A DNA stretch of 30,322 nt from DASTPP01 sp035762175 (GCA_035762175.1 DASTPP010000227.1:1-30322), one strand, 5' to 3'; positions 6,898 through 15,747 are shown, counted from the stretch's first letter. Numbers and translations: made by a program. The notes: generated by a model not told the origin, from the letters alone.

Positions 6898-8151
6898 GTG
6901 TCCCTCACCCCCCCTTGGCTACAGTCCGGCGCGCGTCACGTCTGGCGCCCCTATTGCCAACACCAGACGGCCCCGGCGCCCCTGCCCGTCGTCGGCGCGC
7001 GCGCGAGCCGGCTCGTGCTCGCCGACGGCCGCGAGCTCGTCGACGGCATCGCCTCGTGGTGGACGGCGGCCCACGGGTACAACCACCCGCACATCCGGGC
7101 GCGCGTCGAAGAGCAACTTCGCCGGCTGCCGCACGCCGCGTTCGGCGGCCTGGCCAACGAGCCGGCCTACGCGCTCGCCGAGCGCCTGGCCGGGCTGCTC
7201 GCCCCGCTCGCGCGCGTCTTCTTCGTCGAGAGCGGGTCCGTGGCGGTCGAGGTCGCGCTCAAGATGGCCGTGCAGTCGTTTCACAACCGCGGGCGGGCGC
7301 GGCGGCGCGTCGTCTGTTTCGAGAACGCCTACCACGGCGACACGTTCGCCACGATGACGCTCTCTGACCCCATTTCGGGGATGCACCACGCCTTCGCGGG
7401 CATGGGGCTGGACGCCGTGCACCTGCCGCTCCCGCACGAGGGCGACGGCGGCGCGTTCGAGGCCGCGTTCGACCGCGTGGCCGACGAGGCCGCGGCGGTG
7501 ATCGTCGAGCCGCTCGTGCAGTGCGCCGGCGGGATGCGCTTCCACTCGGCGGGCGCGCTCCGCCGGATGCGGCGCGCCTGCGACGAGCGCGGCGCGTGGC
7601 TGATCTTCGACGAGATCGCCACGGGCTTCTTTCGCACGGGGGCGCGCTTCGCGCTCGAGGCGGCCGGCGTCACCCCCGACGTCGTCACCGTCGGCAAGGC
7701 GCTCTCGGGCGGGACGCTGCCGCTCGCGGCGGTGGTCGCGCGCGAGTCGGTCTTCGAGTGCTTCCTCTCGGAGGGGGCGAGCGCCGCCCTCCAGCACGGC
7801 CCGACGTACATGGGCAACGCGCTCGCCTGCGCCGCCGCCCACGGCAGCCTCGATCTGTTCGAGCAGGGTGACTACGCCGCGCGCGTGGGCGCGCTCGAGC
7901 GGGTGCTCCGCGAGCGGCTCGAGCCGTTGCGCGGCCGCGCGAACGTGGTCGACGTGCGGGTCCTCGGGGCGATCGGCGCCGTCGAGATGCGCCCCGGCGC
8001 CGCGCCGGCGTCCGCTGACTTCGCCGCGCGCGGCGCGTTCCTCCGCCCCTTGCGCCTCCCGCACGCGGACGTCCTTTATCTCATGCCGCCGCTCACGATC
8101 GACGACGACGTCCACGTCCTGCTCGACGCGATGGCGGCGCTCGTGGCATGA
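6898..8151 (+). CDS. bioA: Adenosylmethionine-8-amino-7-oxononanoate aminotransferase
   Basis: This is a class-III, PLP-dependent aminotransferase of 417 residues. BioA transfers the amino group of S-adenosylmethionine to 7-keto-8-aminopelargonate to give DAPA in biotin synthesis. Visible hallmarks are HVWRPYCQHQ near residue 15 (BioA W-x-PY substrate site), DGIASWWTAAHGYNHP, SGSVAVEVALKMA for the phosphate of PLP, AYHGDTFATM, the cofactor Asp in IFDEIATGF, and the PLP lysine at 267 in VGKALSGG, then HGPTYMGNALACA. Length is normal for the family. The GTG start sits 12 bp after the stop of the preceding gene, and the first residues already align with BioA. No other biotin gene is in the window, so bioA stands alone here. 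Confidence 0.95.
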   Translation: MSLTPPWLQSGARHVWRPYCQHQTAPAPLPVVGARASRLVLADGRELVDGIASWWTAAHGYNHPHIRARVEEQLRRLPHAAFGGLANEPAYALAERLAGLLAPLARVFFVESGSVAVEVALKMAVQSFHNRGRARRRVVCFENAYHGDTFATMTLSDPISGMHHAFAGMGLDAVHLPLPHEGDGGAFEAAFDRVADEAAAVIVEPLVQCAGGMRFHSAGALRRMRRACDERGAWLIFDEIATGFFRTGARFALEAAGVTPDVVTVGKALSGGTLPLAAVVARESVFECFLSEGASAALQHGPTYMGNALACAAAHGSLDLFEQGDYAARVGALERVLRERLEPLRGRANVVDVRVLGAIGAVEMRPGAAPASADFAARGAFLRPLRLPHADVLYLMPPLTIDDDVHVLLDAMAALVA

Positions 8152-8854
8152 GCCGGGCGCGGTAGCGTGGCGGCCTCCGGTCGCGGCTCCGGGGCCGACG
8201 GCACCCTTGATATCTCATCACTTCTCTCGAACCTCACGCCCCGCTGCTACCCGCGTCGCTCTGGTGTTGCCAGGCGGGGGGCCGGCGCCCGCTGCGGGGA
8301 AACGAACCGCCCCCCGACGAGATTTCTCGCCCGCCCCCAGGCGCCGCCTCGGTTCGCCGGCCCCTTTCTCGCTGCATCGTCTCGTCACCCGCGCGCCGCC
8401 GGGGTCTGCGACACCAAACGCCGCTCAGGCGCACGGGGTGCAGGTCTCGGGGGTTTTTTCGCTTCGTTCCGCGTTACGCGAGGGGGGTAACCCAAGGGGG
8501 TCTCGGTGGGGTGCGGGGTACGAGCGGAGGCCTGGGGGAGGTAGGGGGGAGGGCGGCCGTGTCAGCCTTGGTTCACCGTTGGTGAAAGATGACGAGAAAC
8601 GCCGAGCCGGCCAAACGAGTGTCGTCTCACGCCATCGGCGATCGTCTCATGATATAATGGTTGAGCAACACAGGGGCGTGCGCGAGGCGTCGGACATCTC
8701 GAGTCGTTCGGCTGGCCCTACGGCCGAGCGAGAGCGCAGGACGAGTCGGCACACGGAACCCCAAGGGCAACCGGTCGCACCTCACATTCGCCGGGGGGGC
8801 GGGCGACCCGACATCCGCCAGGCCGTGGTCGCTCGACGAGTTCACGATGACGCC
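8152..8854. other. 703 bp intergenic region ahead of the four-gene operon
   Basis: I find no convincing gene. Open frames are Arg/Pro-rich and lack motifs. The stretch is less GC-biased than its surroundings, with a T-run at 8454-8459, a GTTAC/GTAAC pair around 8463-8487 and a TATAAT at 8653-8658. It is the likely leader and promoter region of the downstream operon. Confidence 0.45.
8653..8658 (+). promoter_or_regulatory. Possible -10 element of the lipoprotein/TIR operon
   Basis: The exact hexamer TATAAT sits in TGATATAATGG, a rare AT-rich patch about 200 bp upstream of the first operon gene. No good TTGACA-like -35 lies 16-18 bases before it, so it would need an activator or alternative sigma factor. 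It is supported by position and composition only. Confidence 0.3.
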
Positions 8855-9523
8855 ATGAAGCTGCGCGTGCTTCTCCGAGACATGTCGCCGCTCCGCGCCG
8901 TCGTCTTCGTCGTGATGGCCCTGGCGGGTTGCGCGAGAGATGCCACGCGCGTAGACATTCCCGCGGAGCCCCCACCGGGCCCCGGTGCCGCCGTCGGCCC
9001 TCCGCCAACCCAAGTGGGTAGTGGCGCGCCTGCGCCGCCCTACCCAGAACTCTGGGACAGGTGTGCGGGGGGCGATAACGCGCTATTTTTGGTGGGGGAG
9101 CCGGGCGCGTACGTAGTCGAGAGTGCGATCACTGTTCGGGCAGGCGCCGGATGGACGCAAGATGTCGAAGCAGCCCAGAGCGGGCTGCCTTCCTACGTCA
9201 CGTTCCACGCAGGGAACAACTGGTCGGTCTCTCTGTCGACCGATTCGCTGGGTAAACCTCTCGATGTGGGCGCCTACGAAAACGCTCAGCGCGCGCCATT
9301 CACCGACCCGAACCGCCCCGGCCTGGCCGTTTCCGGCGACGGCCGTGGCTGCAACGAAGTCGGCGGCTCGTTTCGGATCCACGCGATCCGGCTCGGGGGT
9401 AGGCCGAACGACGGGCGCGTCGTCCACATTCGTGCGACGTTCGAGCAACTTTGCGAAGGCAAGCCCCCGGCCGTGCGCGGTTGCCTGCAGTACTCGGAGC
9501 CGGGCGCCGGAGGCGGCTCGTGA
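8855..9523 (+). CDS. Secreted lipoprotein of unknown function (operon gene 1)
   Basis: The 222-residue protein begins MKLRVLLRDMSPLRAVVFVV and has the lipobox MALAGC with Cys 26. A second in-frame ATG at 8882 (MSPLRAVV) would also leave a good signal peptide; no Shine-Dalgarno decides between them. A Pro/Gly linker (residues about 35-65) leads to one domain: LFLVGEPGAYVVESA, FHAGNNWSVSLSTDSLGKPL, VGAYENAQRAPFTDPNRPGL, AVSGDGRGCNEVGGSFRIHA, ATFEQLCEG, ending in RGCLQY. I recognise the RPGLxVSGDGRGCN...FEQxCEG pattern as a recurring secreted beta-rich domain of unknown function in actinobacteria and myxobacteria. Its stop overlaps the next start by four bases (GTGA). Confidence 0.8.
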   Translation: MKLRVLLRDMSPLRAVVFVVMALAGCARDATRVDIPAEPPPGPGAAVGPPPTQVGSGAPAPPYPELWDRCAGGDNALFLVGEPGAYVVESAITVRAGAGWTQDVEAAQSGLPSYVTFHAGNNWSVSLSTDSLGKPLDVGAYENAQRAPFTDPNRPGLAVSGDGRGCNEVGGSFRIHAIRLGGRPNDGRVVHIRATFEQLCEGKPPAVRGCLQYSEPGAGGGS

Positions 9524-10713
9524 GGGCGCTACGCATGCTCACGCCGTCCGTGGTCGCGGGCGTACTTGTGAGCGTAGGCTGCCGCGGCGAGCCGCGCGGC
9601 GCGGCACCGCTCGGCCTGCAGCCTCAGCCGGACGTCGGCGCGGGGCGGACCTTCGGCCAACCTACGCCTGCCTGCCGTCTCGATACCCGTTGGAACTCGC
9701 TGCTCGAGCGCTCGATCGAGATGGTCCTCGAGCAGCGCCGGCGCACGCACCCGGCCGAGGCCATGCCGGACGTTCACGTTGGCCGCGACGACCGCCAAGA
9801 GAACGGCGGAATTCATGTCGCCGTCGTGCGCGACGCCTACGTCGGCGAGGTCGACCGCGATGGGTGCTTTCTCGCGAACCCGCCAGAGATCACGTCGCGG
9901 CCGGGGCCCCCGAAGCTGGATTCCGTCAGCGTCGCCGGATCATGTGACGTCGCCGGGCGCCGTCTCCGCTGCGCCGACGGGGCCGTCGCCGCCTTGCAAG
10001 GGGCGCGAGGGGCGGGCGCCGACTTCCCGTCGGCGGCGCTTCTATTCGTCATCGCCCACGAGCTCGGGCATGTCTTCCGGGGGCGCTCCGCCGGGGGCGT
10101 AGAGCCCACGCCAGTGGTCCAACTCGGCGCACCGGTAAGGGAGAAGATTCAGACCATCACCGACTTCTGCGGCGGCGAGGGCGTGCTCGACGAAGAGCTC
10201 GCGGCGGACAAGTTCGCGCAGGAGGCGCTCGCGGGCTTGCTCCGTCGCCCCCCTTACTACGAACGGGGGCTCGGGGAGGCAGCCTCCGTCGAGCAACTCG
10301 GGCGGGAGGTTGCCCTCGGGGCGGATGCGTTGGACACCTGGAGCGCGAAGCGGCTCGGCGCCACGAACGTGCATCGTATACCCTTCAGGCAGCTCTCGTT
10401 TTGCTCGCTCATGAGCCGAACGCAAGGCGTCGTACTCCTCCCGAGGCTGCGAGGCACCCACCCGCGCGGGGCGCGCCGCTCCGCCGATCTTTCGAGCCGA
10501 TTCAGAGACGTCGCCAGGGGGCTGTCGTCGCAGCCGACGGCCTCGCCGGCCGACCCCGCCTCCGGACTGGGCAACCTCCCCACGCTCGTGAGAGAGATGG
10601 CCTGGATCGGTGGCGCTCTCGACGAAAAAGAAGCGAAATTCGAGGACGAGCGGTCGGACGAGTTCTGCCGGGCCGCCCAAGCCGCAGATGGTGGGAGGGA
10701 CCCGTGCCGATGA
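9520..10713 (+). CDS. Lipoprotein with HELGH zinc-metallopeptidase motif (operon gene 2)
   Basis: The protein has 397 residues from GTG 9520, which overlaps the upstream stop. Its signal peptide ends in a lipobox, VSVGC (Cys 21). Hydrophobic text AALLFVIAHELGHVFRG holds the zinc motif H180-E181-x-x-H184. About 40 residues on, GVLDEELAADKFAQEAL offers a third zinc ligand in the style of M48-like peptidases (ExxADxFA). Cysteines at 52, 116, 142, 151 and others suggest disulfides outside the cytoplasm. The C-terminal third is Arg/Ser/Pro-rich without a known domain. I infer an envelope-anchored zinc peptidase; substrate unknown. An earlier start is possible in the frame, but the upstream part lies inside gene 1 and reads as Arg-rich shadow. 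The end overlaps gene 3 by four bases (ATGA). Confidence 0.8.
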   Translation: MRALRMLTPSVVAGVLVSVGCRGEPRGAAPLGLQPQPDVGAGRTFGQPTPACRLDTRWNSLLERSIEMVLEQRRRTHPAEAMPDVHVGRDDRQENGGIHVAVVRDAYVGEVDRDGCFLANPPEITSRPGPPKLDSVSVAGSCDVAGRRLRCADGAVAALQGARGAGADFPSAALLFVIAHELGHVFRGRSAGGVEPTPVVQLGAPVREKIQTITDFCGGEGVLDEELAADKFAQEALAGLLRRPPYYERGLGEAASVEQLGREVALGADALDTWSAKRLGATNVHRIPFRQLSFCSLMSRTQGVVLLPRLRGTHPRGARRSADLSSRFRDVARGLSSQPTASPADPASGLGNLPTLVREMAWIGGALDEKEAKFEDERSDEFCRAAQAADGGRDPCR

Positions 10714-11570
10714 GTGCTCATTCGCGTCGTCTCCTTTTTGTCCTCCGCGTGGTCGTTTCGTGCTTCACGGCCGGCGCGTGCGCGTCAGGCGCCGGCGGCG
10801 GGGCGGCGACGGCTCCGCCACCCGGCGACGCAGCCGCGCATCGCGCGGACCCGCCCAAGGGCTTCGCCGCGCTCGGTCGTGAGCGAGGTGCCATCACCAC
10901 GCTGTCCGGGGCGACGCCGCAGGACCGGGAGAAGTTGATCGAGCAGACGCCGCGGAGCCTCGAGTGCGCCGACGCGATCGTGCACGCGCAGTGGCAGCAG
11001 GACATCGCCGGGGTGGCCGACCCGGAGAAGCACTTTGACAATTGTCAAATCGACTCGGGGCTCGAGTACCTTCGGGGCGAGTACGGGCGGGCGCGGGAGG
11101 CGGCAGGCCGCGGAGAGGCGGTCCGCGCCCTTCATCACCTCGGCCATGTTCTTCACAGCCTCGAAGATTTTTATGCGCACACCGATTTCGTCGAGTTCGC
11201 CGTCACGCGGTACGACCGCTGGGAGGCAGTGCCGACGCCGCCGCTCTGGCGGGCGCCGAACGACGGAGACCTCGCCGCCTGGCTGCCCGGGGGGAAGAGC
11301 GGGACGATCGCTTGGGAGCGCGGCACCTGCCCTTCCTCGCCGATCGGTCACAAGTACCTCAACAAAGACAACGGCGACTCGGAGCGCGGCAAAGAGTGGA
11401 TCGAGAAGTGGGGGCTCAGCCACTACCGCGCGACGTTCAATCTGACGCGAGTCGCGTGCTCTCGGTTCCTCAAGGAGGCGTTCGGCGACGAGGCGACTTG
11501 GCGGAACGTCCTCGCGCATTGCGGCACGGATTACGGGTTCGCGCTCACCTTCGACAAGCGGAAAGATTGA
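10710..11570 (+). CDS. HET-C / zinc-phospholipase-like lipoprotein (operon gene 3)
   Basis: The protein has 286 residues from ATG 10710, with GGGAGGGA about 11 bases upstream and a four-base overlap with gene 2. Its signal peptide reads RRLLFVLRVVVSCFTAGAC, with Cys 24 as probable lipidated residue. The central motif HHLGHVLHSLEDFYAHTDF (residues 142-160) matches the core of HET-C and zinc-dependent phospholipase C/P1-nuclease-like folds, whose HxxxHxxxDFxAHSN pattern binds metals. Other possible ligands are His108/Asp110 (EKHFDN) and His214 (GHKYLNKD). Near the N-terminus, HDxIT-like text appears as RGAITTLSG, so the first zinc ligand is not obvious. In fungi HET-C proteins act in heterokaryon incompatibility; in bacteria the role is mostly unknown. 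Enzyme activity here is inference from the metal-site motif. Confidence 0.75.
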   Translation: MSAHSRRLLFVLRVVVSCFTAGACASGAGGGAATAPPPGDAAAHRADPPKGFAALGRERGAITTLSGATPQDREKLIEQTPRSLECADAIVHAQWQQDIAGVADPEKHFDNCQIDSGLEYLRGEYGRAREAAGRGEAVRALHHLGHVLHSLEDFYAHTDFVEFAVTRYDRWEAVPTPPLWRAPNDGDLAAWLPGGKSGTIAWERGTCPSSPIGHKYLNKDNGDSERGKEWIEKWGLSHYRATFNLTRVACSRFLKEAFGDEATWRNVLAHCGTDYGFALTFDKRKD

Positions 11571-11574
11571 CGCG

Positions 11575-14268
11575 GTGAGCGGGCGGGCCCCAAGAAAGGT
11601 CGCCTTCGTCGCCGTCCCCGGCGTCGGCACCGCGACGCCGGGCGACGTCGCGAGGGACCTCGCCGCCGTCCTCTTTCCCGGCGGCGCCACCGGTCGGGGC
11701 GAACTGCACGTAAGCGTGCCACGCGAGAGGGCGGTCGTCGCCTACGACACGGTGCTTCTCGAAGGCGACCTCGGCGGCGCGACCGGGCACGTCGTCGAGC
11801 TACGTTGGGGTGATCTGTCGAAGCGGAGGCCGACCCTCGTCTCGATCGTCACGCAACTCCTCGAACTCGTCCCGCGCGTGATGCAGATCGCGGAAACCGA
11901 GCTGCGGGCGGCGGAGACCGCGAGCGGCGGAGCCGTCGGGGCGAGGGCGCTTCGCCTCGGGTATCTCGGCCTCGTCTTCTTCCAGCTCGGGGTCTTGCCG
12001 GTGGGCCTGGCCTGGTGGGTCGCGACCGCGGCGATGCGGGCGCCGGTGTTGCTCCCCGTGGGCGCGCCGGCCCCCGTCGCGATCGCGGTCGGTCTGGCGG
12101 CGTCGTTCCTGCTCGGGTCGCTCGTGGCGTACCGGTACCCGTCGTTGCTCAAGGCTTCGGCGCCGCTCCGAACGGTCGTCGCGAGCTCGGCGATTTTCGG
12201 CGCGCTCGCCCTCGCAGGCGCGAGCCTGCCCGAGCCCGAACGCGGAGGACGCGTCGCCGCCGTGACGGCGACGGCAGGCGCGGCCGCGCTCGTTTGCGCG
12301 GTGCTCCGCCCGCTGGTGGTCTCGTGGCGCTCCGACCCGACCTTCTCTAGGCTCCTCGGCGCGTTGTCGTGGAGCCCGGCGCTCCTTCCGGCGTACGTTT
12401 GGTTCCGGTTTCGAGATCCGCGCGCCGTCCCGTCTACCGAGGCGAGCGCGATCGCAAGAGACGTCACCGGCCGCGCGTCCCAGGCCATCGCTTGGGGCTG
12501 GGTCCTCACCGTGGCCCTCGTCCTGGTGCTCGCGATCGCGGGCGGCCGCGCCGCCGCGGCGAAGGCGCGCTCTTGGACCCCGTGGCAGACCGCTAGGCTC
12601 GCGGTCACCCTGATGTTCGCGCTGAACGGTTTCGCGCTGGGCGTCCTTCAGTTGCTCGTCCCGAAGGCGATTCACGCGCAGATCACGAGTCTAACGGACT
12701 TCGCGAACCTCGTCTTCATGGCCGTACGGCTGACGTACGTCCCGATTTACGCCGTCGTCTTGCTCGTGACCGTCGCGACGGCACTCTGGACGCTCGCGCC
12801 CCCGACGATCGCCGCGCCGAAGCCCCCCGCCGACGGCCCGCCCGCGCCGGCGGACGCCGACGAGGCGGCGCTCCGACAGGCGACGTGGGTGAGCCACGGC
12901 CGATCGATCCTCGGTCGCGTCGTCCGGCATGGCCCATACTTTGTCATCTTCGGCGTGTTTCCGCTGTTCGGGGCGTCGCTTTTCGCGGTCGAGCTCTTTT
13001 ACCAAATGGAGCGGGCCTACTACGTCTTCTTTGTCGCGCTCGCCGGCGCGACGGTGGCCCTCCCGATGCTGCTCAAGTCGGCAAAGGGGCTCTCGGCTGC
13101 GTGGCCCTATCTCGCGATCGCGCTCGACGTCGACTTCTGGCTCCGGGAAGACACCGACGACCCAAGGAGCCCCCGCGCAGCCGTCGTCGCGCGCGCGAAG
13201 GCCCTCATCGCGCGCTTCGCGGAGAGCGAGTACACGGACGTCGTGCTGGTCGGTCACGGCCAGGGGAGCGTGATTGCCGTCGACCTCGCCCGTACGACCG
13301 TTGTCGGCCGTCGGTGGGGCGTCGGGCTCGTCACGATGGGGTCGCCACTCCGGGCGCTCCACGCGGCCATGATGCCGAGCCGCTTCGAGCCCGTGCTTGC
13401 GGGCAATGGCGGCGCGGGGCGGTGGCTCAATCTCTTCTTCGCCGGCGACTACATCGGACGCGGCTTGTGGGCGCCCGACGTGGATCCGAACACGTACGTC
13501 GGCGAGTATCAAGTCGACTCTCGCACGGACGTCTGCCTCGGAGCTGGCGGACATACGGAGTACTGGACAGACGCCAAGGTCGGCGAAAAGATCCGAGCGT
13601 TCTGTAAGCTCATGAGCGTCGAGCGGCCCGACCTCGTGGCTGAGCTCGGCGCCGAGCTCGGCTACGCCCCCGGCGCCATTGACACCAAGTATGGCGGTGC
13701 ATCCGGTGAGATCTCGATGGACGGCCGCGAAGGTCGGTCTCGGGCTGAGCCGCAATCCGACCTTGCTCCCCGCGCTCAATGCGCACCGACGGTAGCCGCC
13801 GGCGAGCAGACGCGCGTCTTCGTCGTCTGTGCCGAGGCCGACAAGCGCTATCTTGATGAGCTCGAGATCCATCTCGCGCCGCTTGAGAAAAGCTCTGTGA
13901 TCAAGGCCTGGCACCGCGGGCAAGCGCTGGCCGGGGCGGTGGTCGAGCGCGAAGTCGCCGACCGGCTCGACGAGGCAGACCTCGTCCTCTTGCTCATTTC
14001 GCCCGACTTCATGGCTTCCTCTGATTGCTCGAAAGACATGGCCCGGGCCCTGAAGAGACGTGATGGCGACGAGGGGCAAGGCATTGCCGTGGTGCCGATT
14101 CTCATTCGTCCCGTGGCGGGCCTGGCAGAGCACCCGCTCGGCGGGCGCCGGGCCCTTCCGAGGGGCGGACGGGCGGTCTCGCAATGGCCGACCCGCGACG
14201 ACGCATGGGTTGATGTTGTCGAGGGTTTGCGGGCGCTGCTCAAGAAGCGGGGGCCCCGCGGGTCGTAA
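11575..14268 (+). CDS. Polytopic membrane protein with alpha/beta-hydrolase and C-terminal TIR domain (operon gene 4)
   Basis: The protein has 897 residues and starts at GTG 11575, four bases after gene 3. Residues 1-115 are soluble (KVAFVAVPGVGTATPG). About 8-10 membrane helices span 130-500. Residues 550-680 look like a lipase-type alpha/beta-hydrolase: YTDVVLVGHGQGSVIAVDLA, VTMGSPLRALH, RWLNLFFAGDYIGR and the His-containing GGHTEYWTDAKV. The nucleophile elbow reads G-H-G-Q-G, so the expected Ser is Gly562 (codon GGC at 13258). Residues 745-890 are a bacterial TIR domain: TRVFVVCAEADKRYLDELE, VIKAWHRGQALAG, ADLVLLLISPDFMASSDCS, VVPILIRPV. At the place of the NADase glutamate the protein has Asp821 (SKDMARAL). 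Both active sites may be altered, so a sensor or scaffold role is possible. The strong domain calls are TIR and membrane; the hydrolase call rests on the elbow and His motifs. Confidence 0.85.
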   Translation: MSGRAPRKVAFVAVPGVGTATPGDVARDLAAVLFPGGATGRGELHVSVPRERAVVAYDTVLLEGDLGGATGHVVELRWGDLSKRRPTLVSIVTQLLELVPRVMQIAETELRAAETASGGAVGARALRLGYLGLVFFQLGVLPVGLAWWVATAAMRAPVLLPVGAPAPVAIAVGLAASFLLGSLVAYRYPSLLKASAPLRTVVASSAIFGALALAGASLPEPERGGRVAAVTATAGAAALVCAVLRPLVVSWRSDPTFSRLLGALSWSPALLPAYVWFRFRDPRAVPSTEASAIARDVTGRASQAIAWGWVLTVALVLVLAIAGGRAAAAKARSWTPWQTARLAVTLMFALNGFALGVLQLLVPKAIHAQITSLTDFANLVFMAVRLTYVPIYAVVLLVTVATALWTLAPPTIAAPKPPADGPPAPADADEAALRQATWVSHGRSILGRVVRHGPYFVIFGVFPLFGASLFAVELFYQMERAYYVFFVALAGATVALPMLLKSAKGLSAAWPYLAIALDVDFWLREDTDDPRSPRAAVVARAKALIARFAESEYTDVVLVGHGQGSVIAVDLARTTVVGRRWGVGLVTMGSPLRALHAAMMPSRFEPVLAGNGGAGRWLNLFFAGDYIGRGLWAPDVDPNTYVGEYQVDSRTDVCLGAGGHTEYWTDAKVGEKIRAFCKLMSVERPDLVAELGAELGYAPGAIDTKYGGASGEISMDGREGRSRAEPQSDLAPRAQCAPTVAAGEQTRVFVVCAEADKRYLDELEIHLAPLEKSSVIKAWHRGQALAGAVVEREVADRLDEADLVLLLISPDFMASSDCSKDMARALKRRDGDEGQGIAVVPILIRPVAGLAEHPLGGRRALPRGGRAVSQWPTRDDAWVDVVEGLRALLKKRGPRGS

Positions 14269-14322
14269 GGCTTCTGAGCGGGCTTGGCCCCGACAACGGG
14301 AGCGGGCGGGGGCCCGACCGGG

Positions 14323-15741
14323 CTACAGCGGGTAGATGATGAAGTCGTCGTGCACCTGCTGCTGCGGCGGCGGCGTCGGGCCCAGGGCCTTCACCGCCCC
14401 GTGCAGCTCCAAGAGGGTCGCTTGGGTGAGCTGCAGGGGGCGCTCGTTCGGGTGCTGATTGGCGCCGATGGGGTAGTCGTCGCCGGGCGTGGTCGACATC
14501 TCGATGTGCGTGCCGAGCACCCAGGTCACGGGGTGGTCGGCGGCGACGAAGTCGACCAGGCGCTGCAGGCTCTGGCCGTACGCGGCCCAGTTGTTGACGT
14601 AGAGCCGGCCGGGGTACAGCGTGTCGCCGGTGAGCAGCAGGCCGCGGCTCTGGTCGTACACGGCGACGTGCGCGCTCTGGTGCCCCGGAATGGGGATGAC
14701 GTCGAGGGTGCGGCCGCCCAGGTCGAAGGTCGCGATCTGCGTCGGCCAGTTGGTGATGCCGAAGAACGATTGCACCGCCGCGACCGAGGTGCCGACCACG
14801 GTGGTGCGTGGCTTGCCGGCGAATTGAGCGTCGCCGCCGACGTGGTCGCCGTGGCTGTGCGAGTGCGTGACCACCAGCTCGATCGAGGCCTTGCCCTTCT
14901 TCGCCAGCCAGGCGTCGATCACCGCGCCGACGGCGGCGGCGACGTTCACGTGGCTCGTGCCGGTGTCTTGCAAGAACGCCTTGTCTTCGCCGAAGAGTAG
15001 ATAGAGAAACGGCCCCTCGAAGTTCGTGCACAGCGACTGGCGCAAGATGAACGTGTCGCTGTCGTAACTCCACACCGTGACGCGGGGCTCGCTGGCGCAC
15101 GACAGGCCGTCGGGCCACTTGTCGGGAAAGCCGTTGTTGGCCGGGGGGCCCCCGCCGGCGCCGCCCGCTCCACCTGCGCCGCCCGCTCCGCTTGCGCCGC
15201 CCGCTCCACCTGCGCCGCCCGCTCCACCTGCGCCGCCCGCGCCAGCCGCCCCGCCCGTGCCGCCCGCTCCACCTGCGCCGCCCGTGCCGATCGCCCCGCC
15301 CACGCCGGCCTGCCCGCCCGCGCCGGTCGCCCCGCCCACGCCGGCCTGCCCCCCGCCCGCGCCGGTCGCCCCGCCCGTGCCGGCCTCGCCGCCCGCGCCG
15401 GTAGCGCCAGCCGCGCCGGCCGACCCGCCCGTGCCGGCTGCGCCAGCCTCGCCCCCTGCGCCGCCCTCGTCGCCCCCGCCGCCCGCGCCAGCGACGCCAG
15501 CCGCACCGGCCGCGCCGCCCGCGCCCCCGGTCGGGCCGCCCATGGTCTGCCCTGCGCCACCACCGCCCGCGCCGCCCTGGGGTGCCCCCGCTGCGCCGCC
15601 CGTGCCGCCACCGGCACGGCCACCGCTGCCACCGGCGCCGCCGGTGCCCCCCGTCGTGGTTGGCGTTTCGGTCGGGTCCGAGTCGCAGGAAGCGAGCGCG
15701 AAGAAGAGAGCGGCGGGCAGGGCAAGCAGCAAGCGCTTCAT
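14323..15741 (-). CDS. Metallo-beta-lactamase-fold lipoprotein with Gly-rich linker
   Basis: The protein has 472 residues from ATG 15741. MKRLLLALPAALFFALASC is a signal peptide with lipobox LASC. An upstream ATG at 15756 is possible, but a TATAGT -10 sits right there, favouring 15741. Residues about 30-200 are a repetitive GGAGGAGG-type linker. The C-terminal domain is MBL-fold: THSHSHGDHVGGD carries the HxHxDH zinc motif, followed by PIPGHQSAHVAVYDQSRGLL, LTGDTLYPGR with the bridging Asp, and VLGTHIEMS with the last His. A conserved NxWxxY-like stretch (NNWAAYGQSLQRLVDF) lies between. The enzyme should hydrolyse an ester, thioester or lactam outside the cytoplasm; the substrate cannot be told. 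It is convergent with the TIR gene and divergent from the TetR gene. Confidence 0.9.
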   Translation of the reverse strand: MKRLLLALPAALFFALASCDSDPTETPTTTGGTGGAGGSGGRAGGGTGGAAGAPQGGAGGGGAGQTMGGPTGGAGGAAGAAGVAGAGGGGDEGGAGGEAGAAGTGGSAGAAGATGAGGEAGTGGATGAGGGQAGVGGATGAGGQAGVGGAIGTGGAGGAGGTGGAAGAGGAGGAGGAGGAGGASGAGGAGGAGGAGGGPPANNGFPDKWPDGLSCASEPRVTVWSYDSDTFILRQSLCTNFEGPFLYLLFGEDKAFLQDTGTSHVNVAAAVGAVIDAWLAKKGKASIELVVTHSHSHGDHVGGDAQFAGKPRTTVVGTSVAAVQSFFGITNWPTQIATFDLGGRTLDVIPIPGHQSAHVAVYDQSRGLLLTGDTLYPGRLYVNNWAAYGQSLQRLVDFVAADHPVTWVLGTHIEMSTTPGDDYPIGANQHPNERPLQLTQATLLELHGAVKALGPTPPPQQQVHDDFIIYPL

Positions 15742-15747
15742 CGGCCG

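Noticed and set aside
8463..8490. GTTAC/GTAACCC pair resembling the 2774-3175 array core
   Set aside because: One occurrence with different spacing and linker; not enough to call another array copy.
7868..8854. Long frame running from inside bioA to the first operon lipoprotein
   Set aside because: The first two thirds overlap bioA out of frame or are Arg/Pro/Ser-rich; the credible protein only begins at 8855 or 8882.
12691..14184. 497-codon minus-strand frame opposite the TIR gene
   Set aside because: Highly charged low-complexity shadow; the plus strand has clear membrane, hydrolase and TIR motifs.
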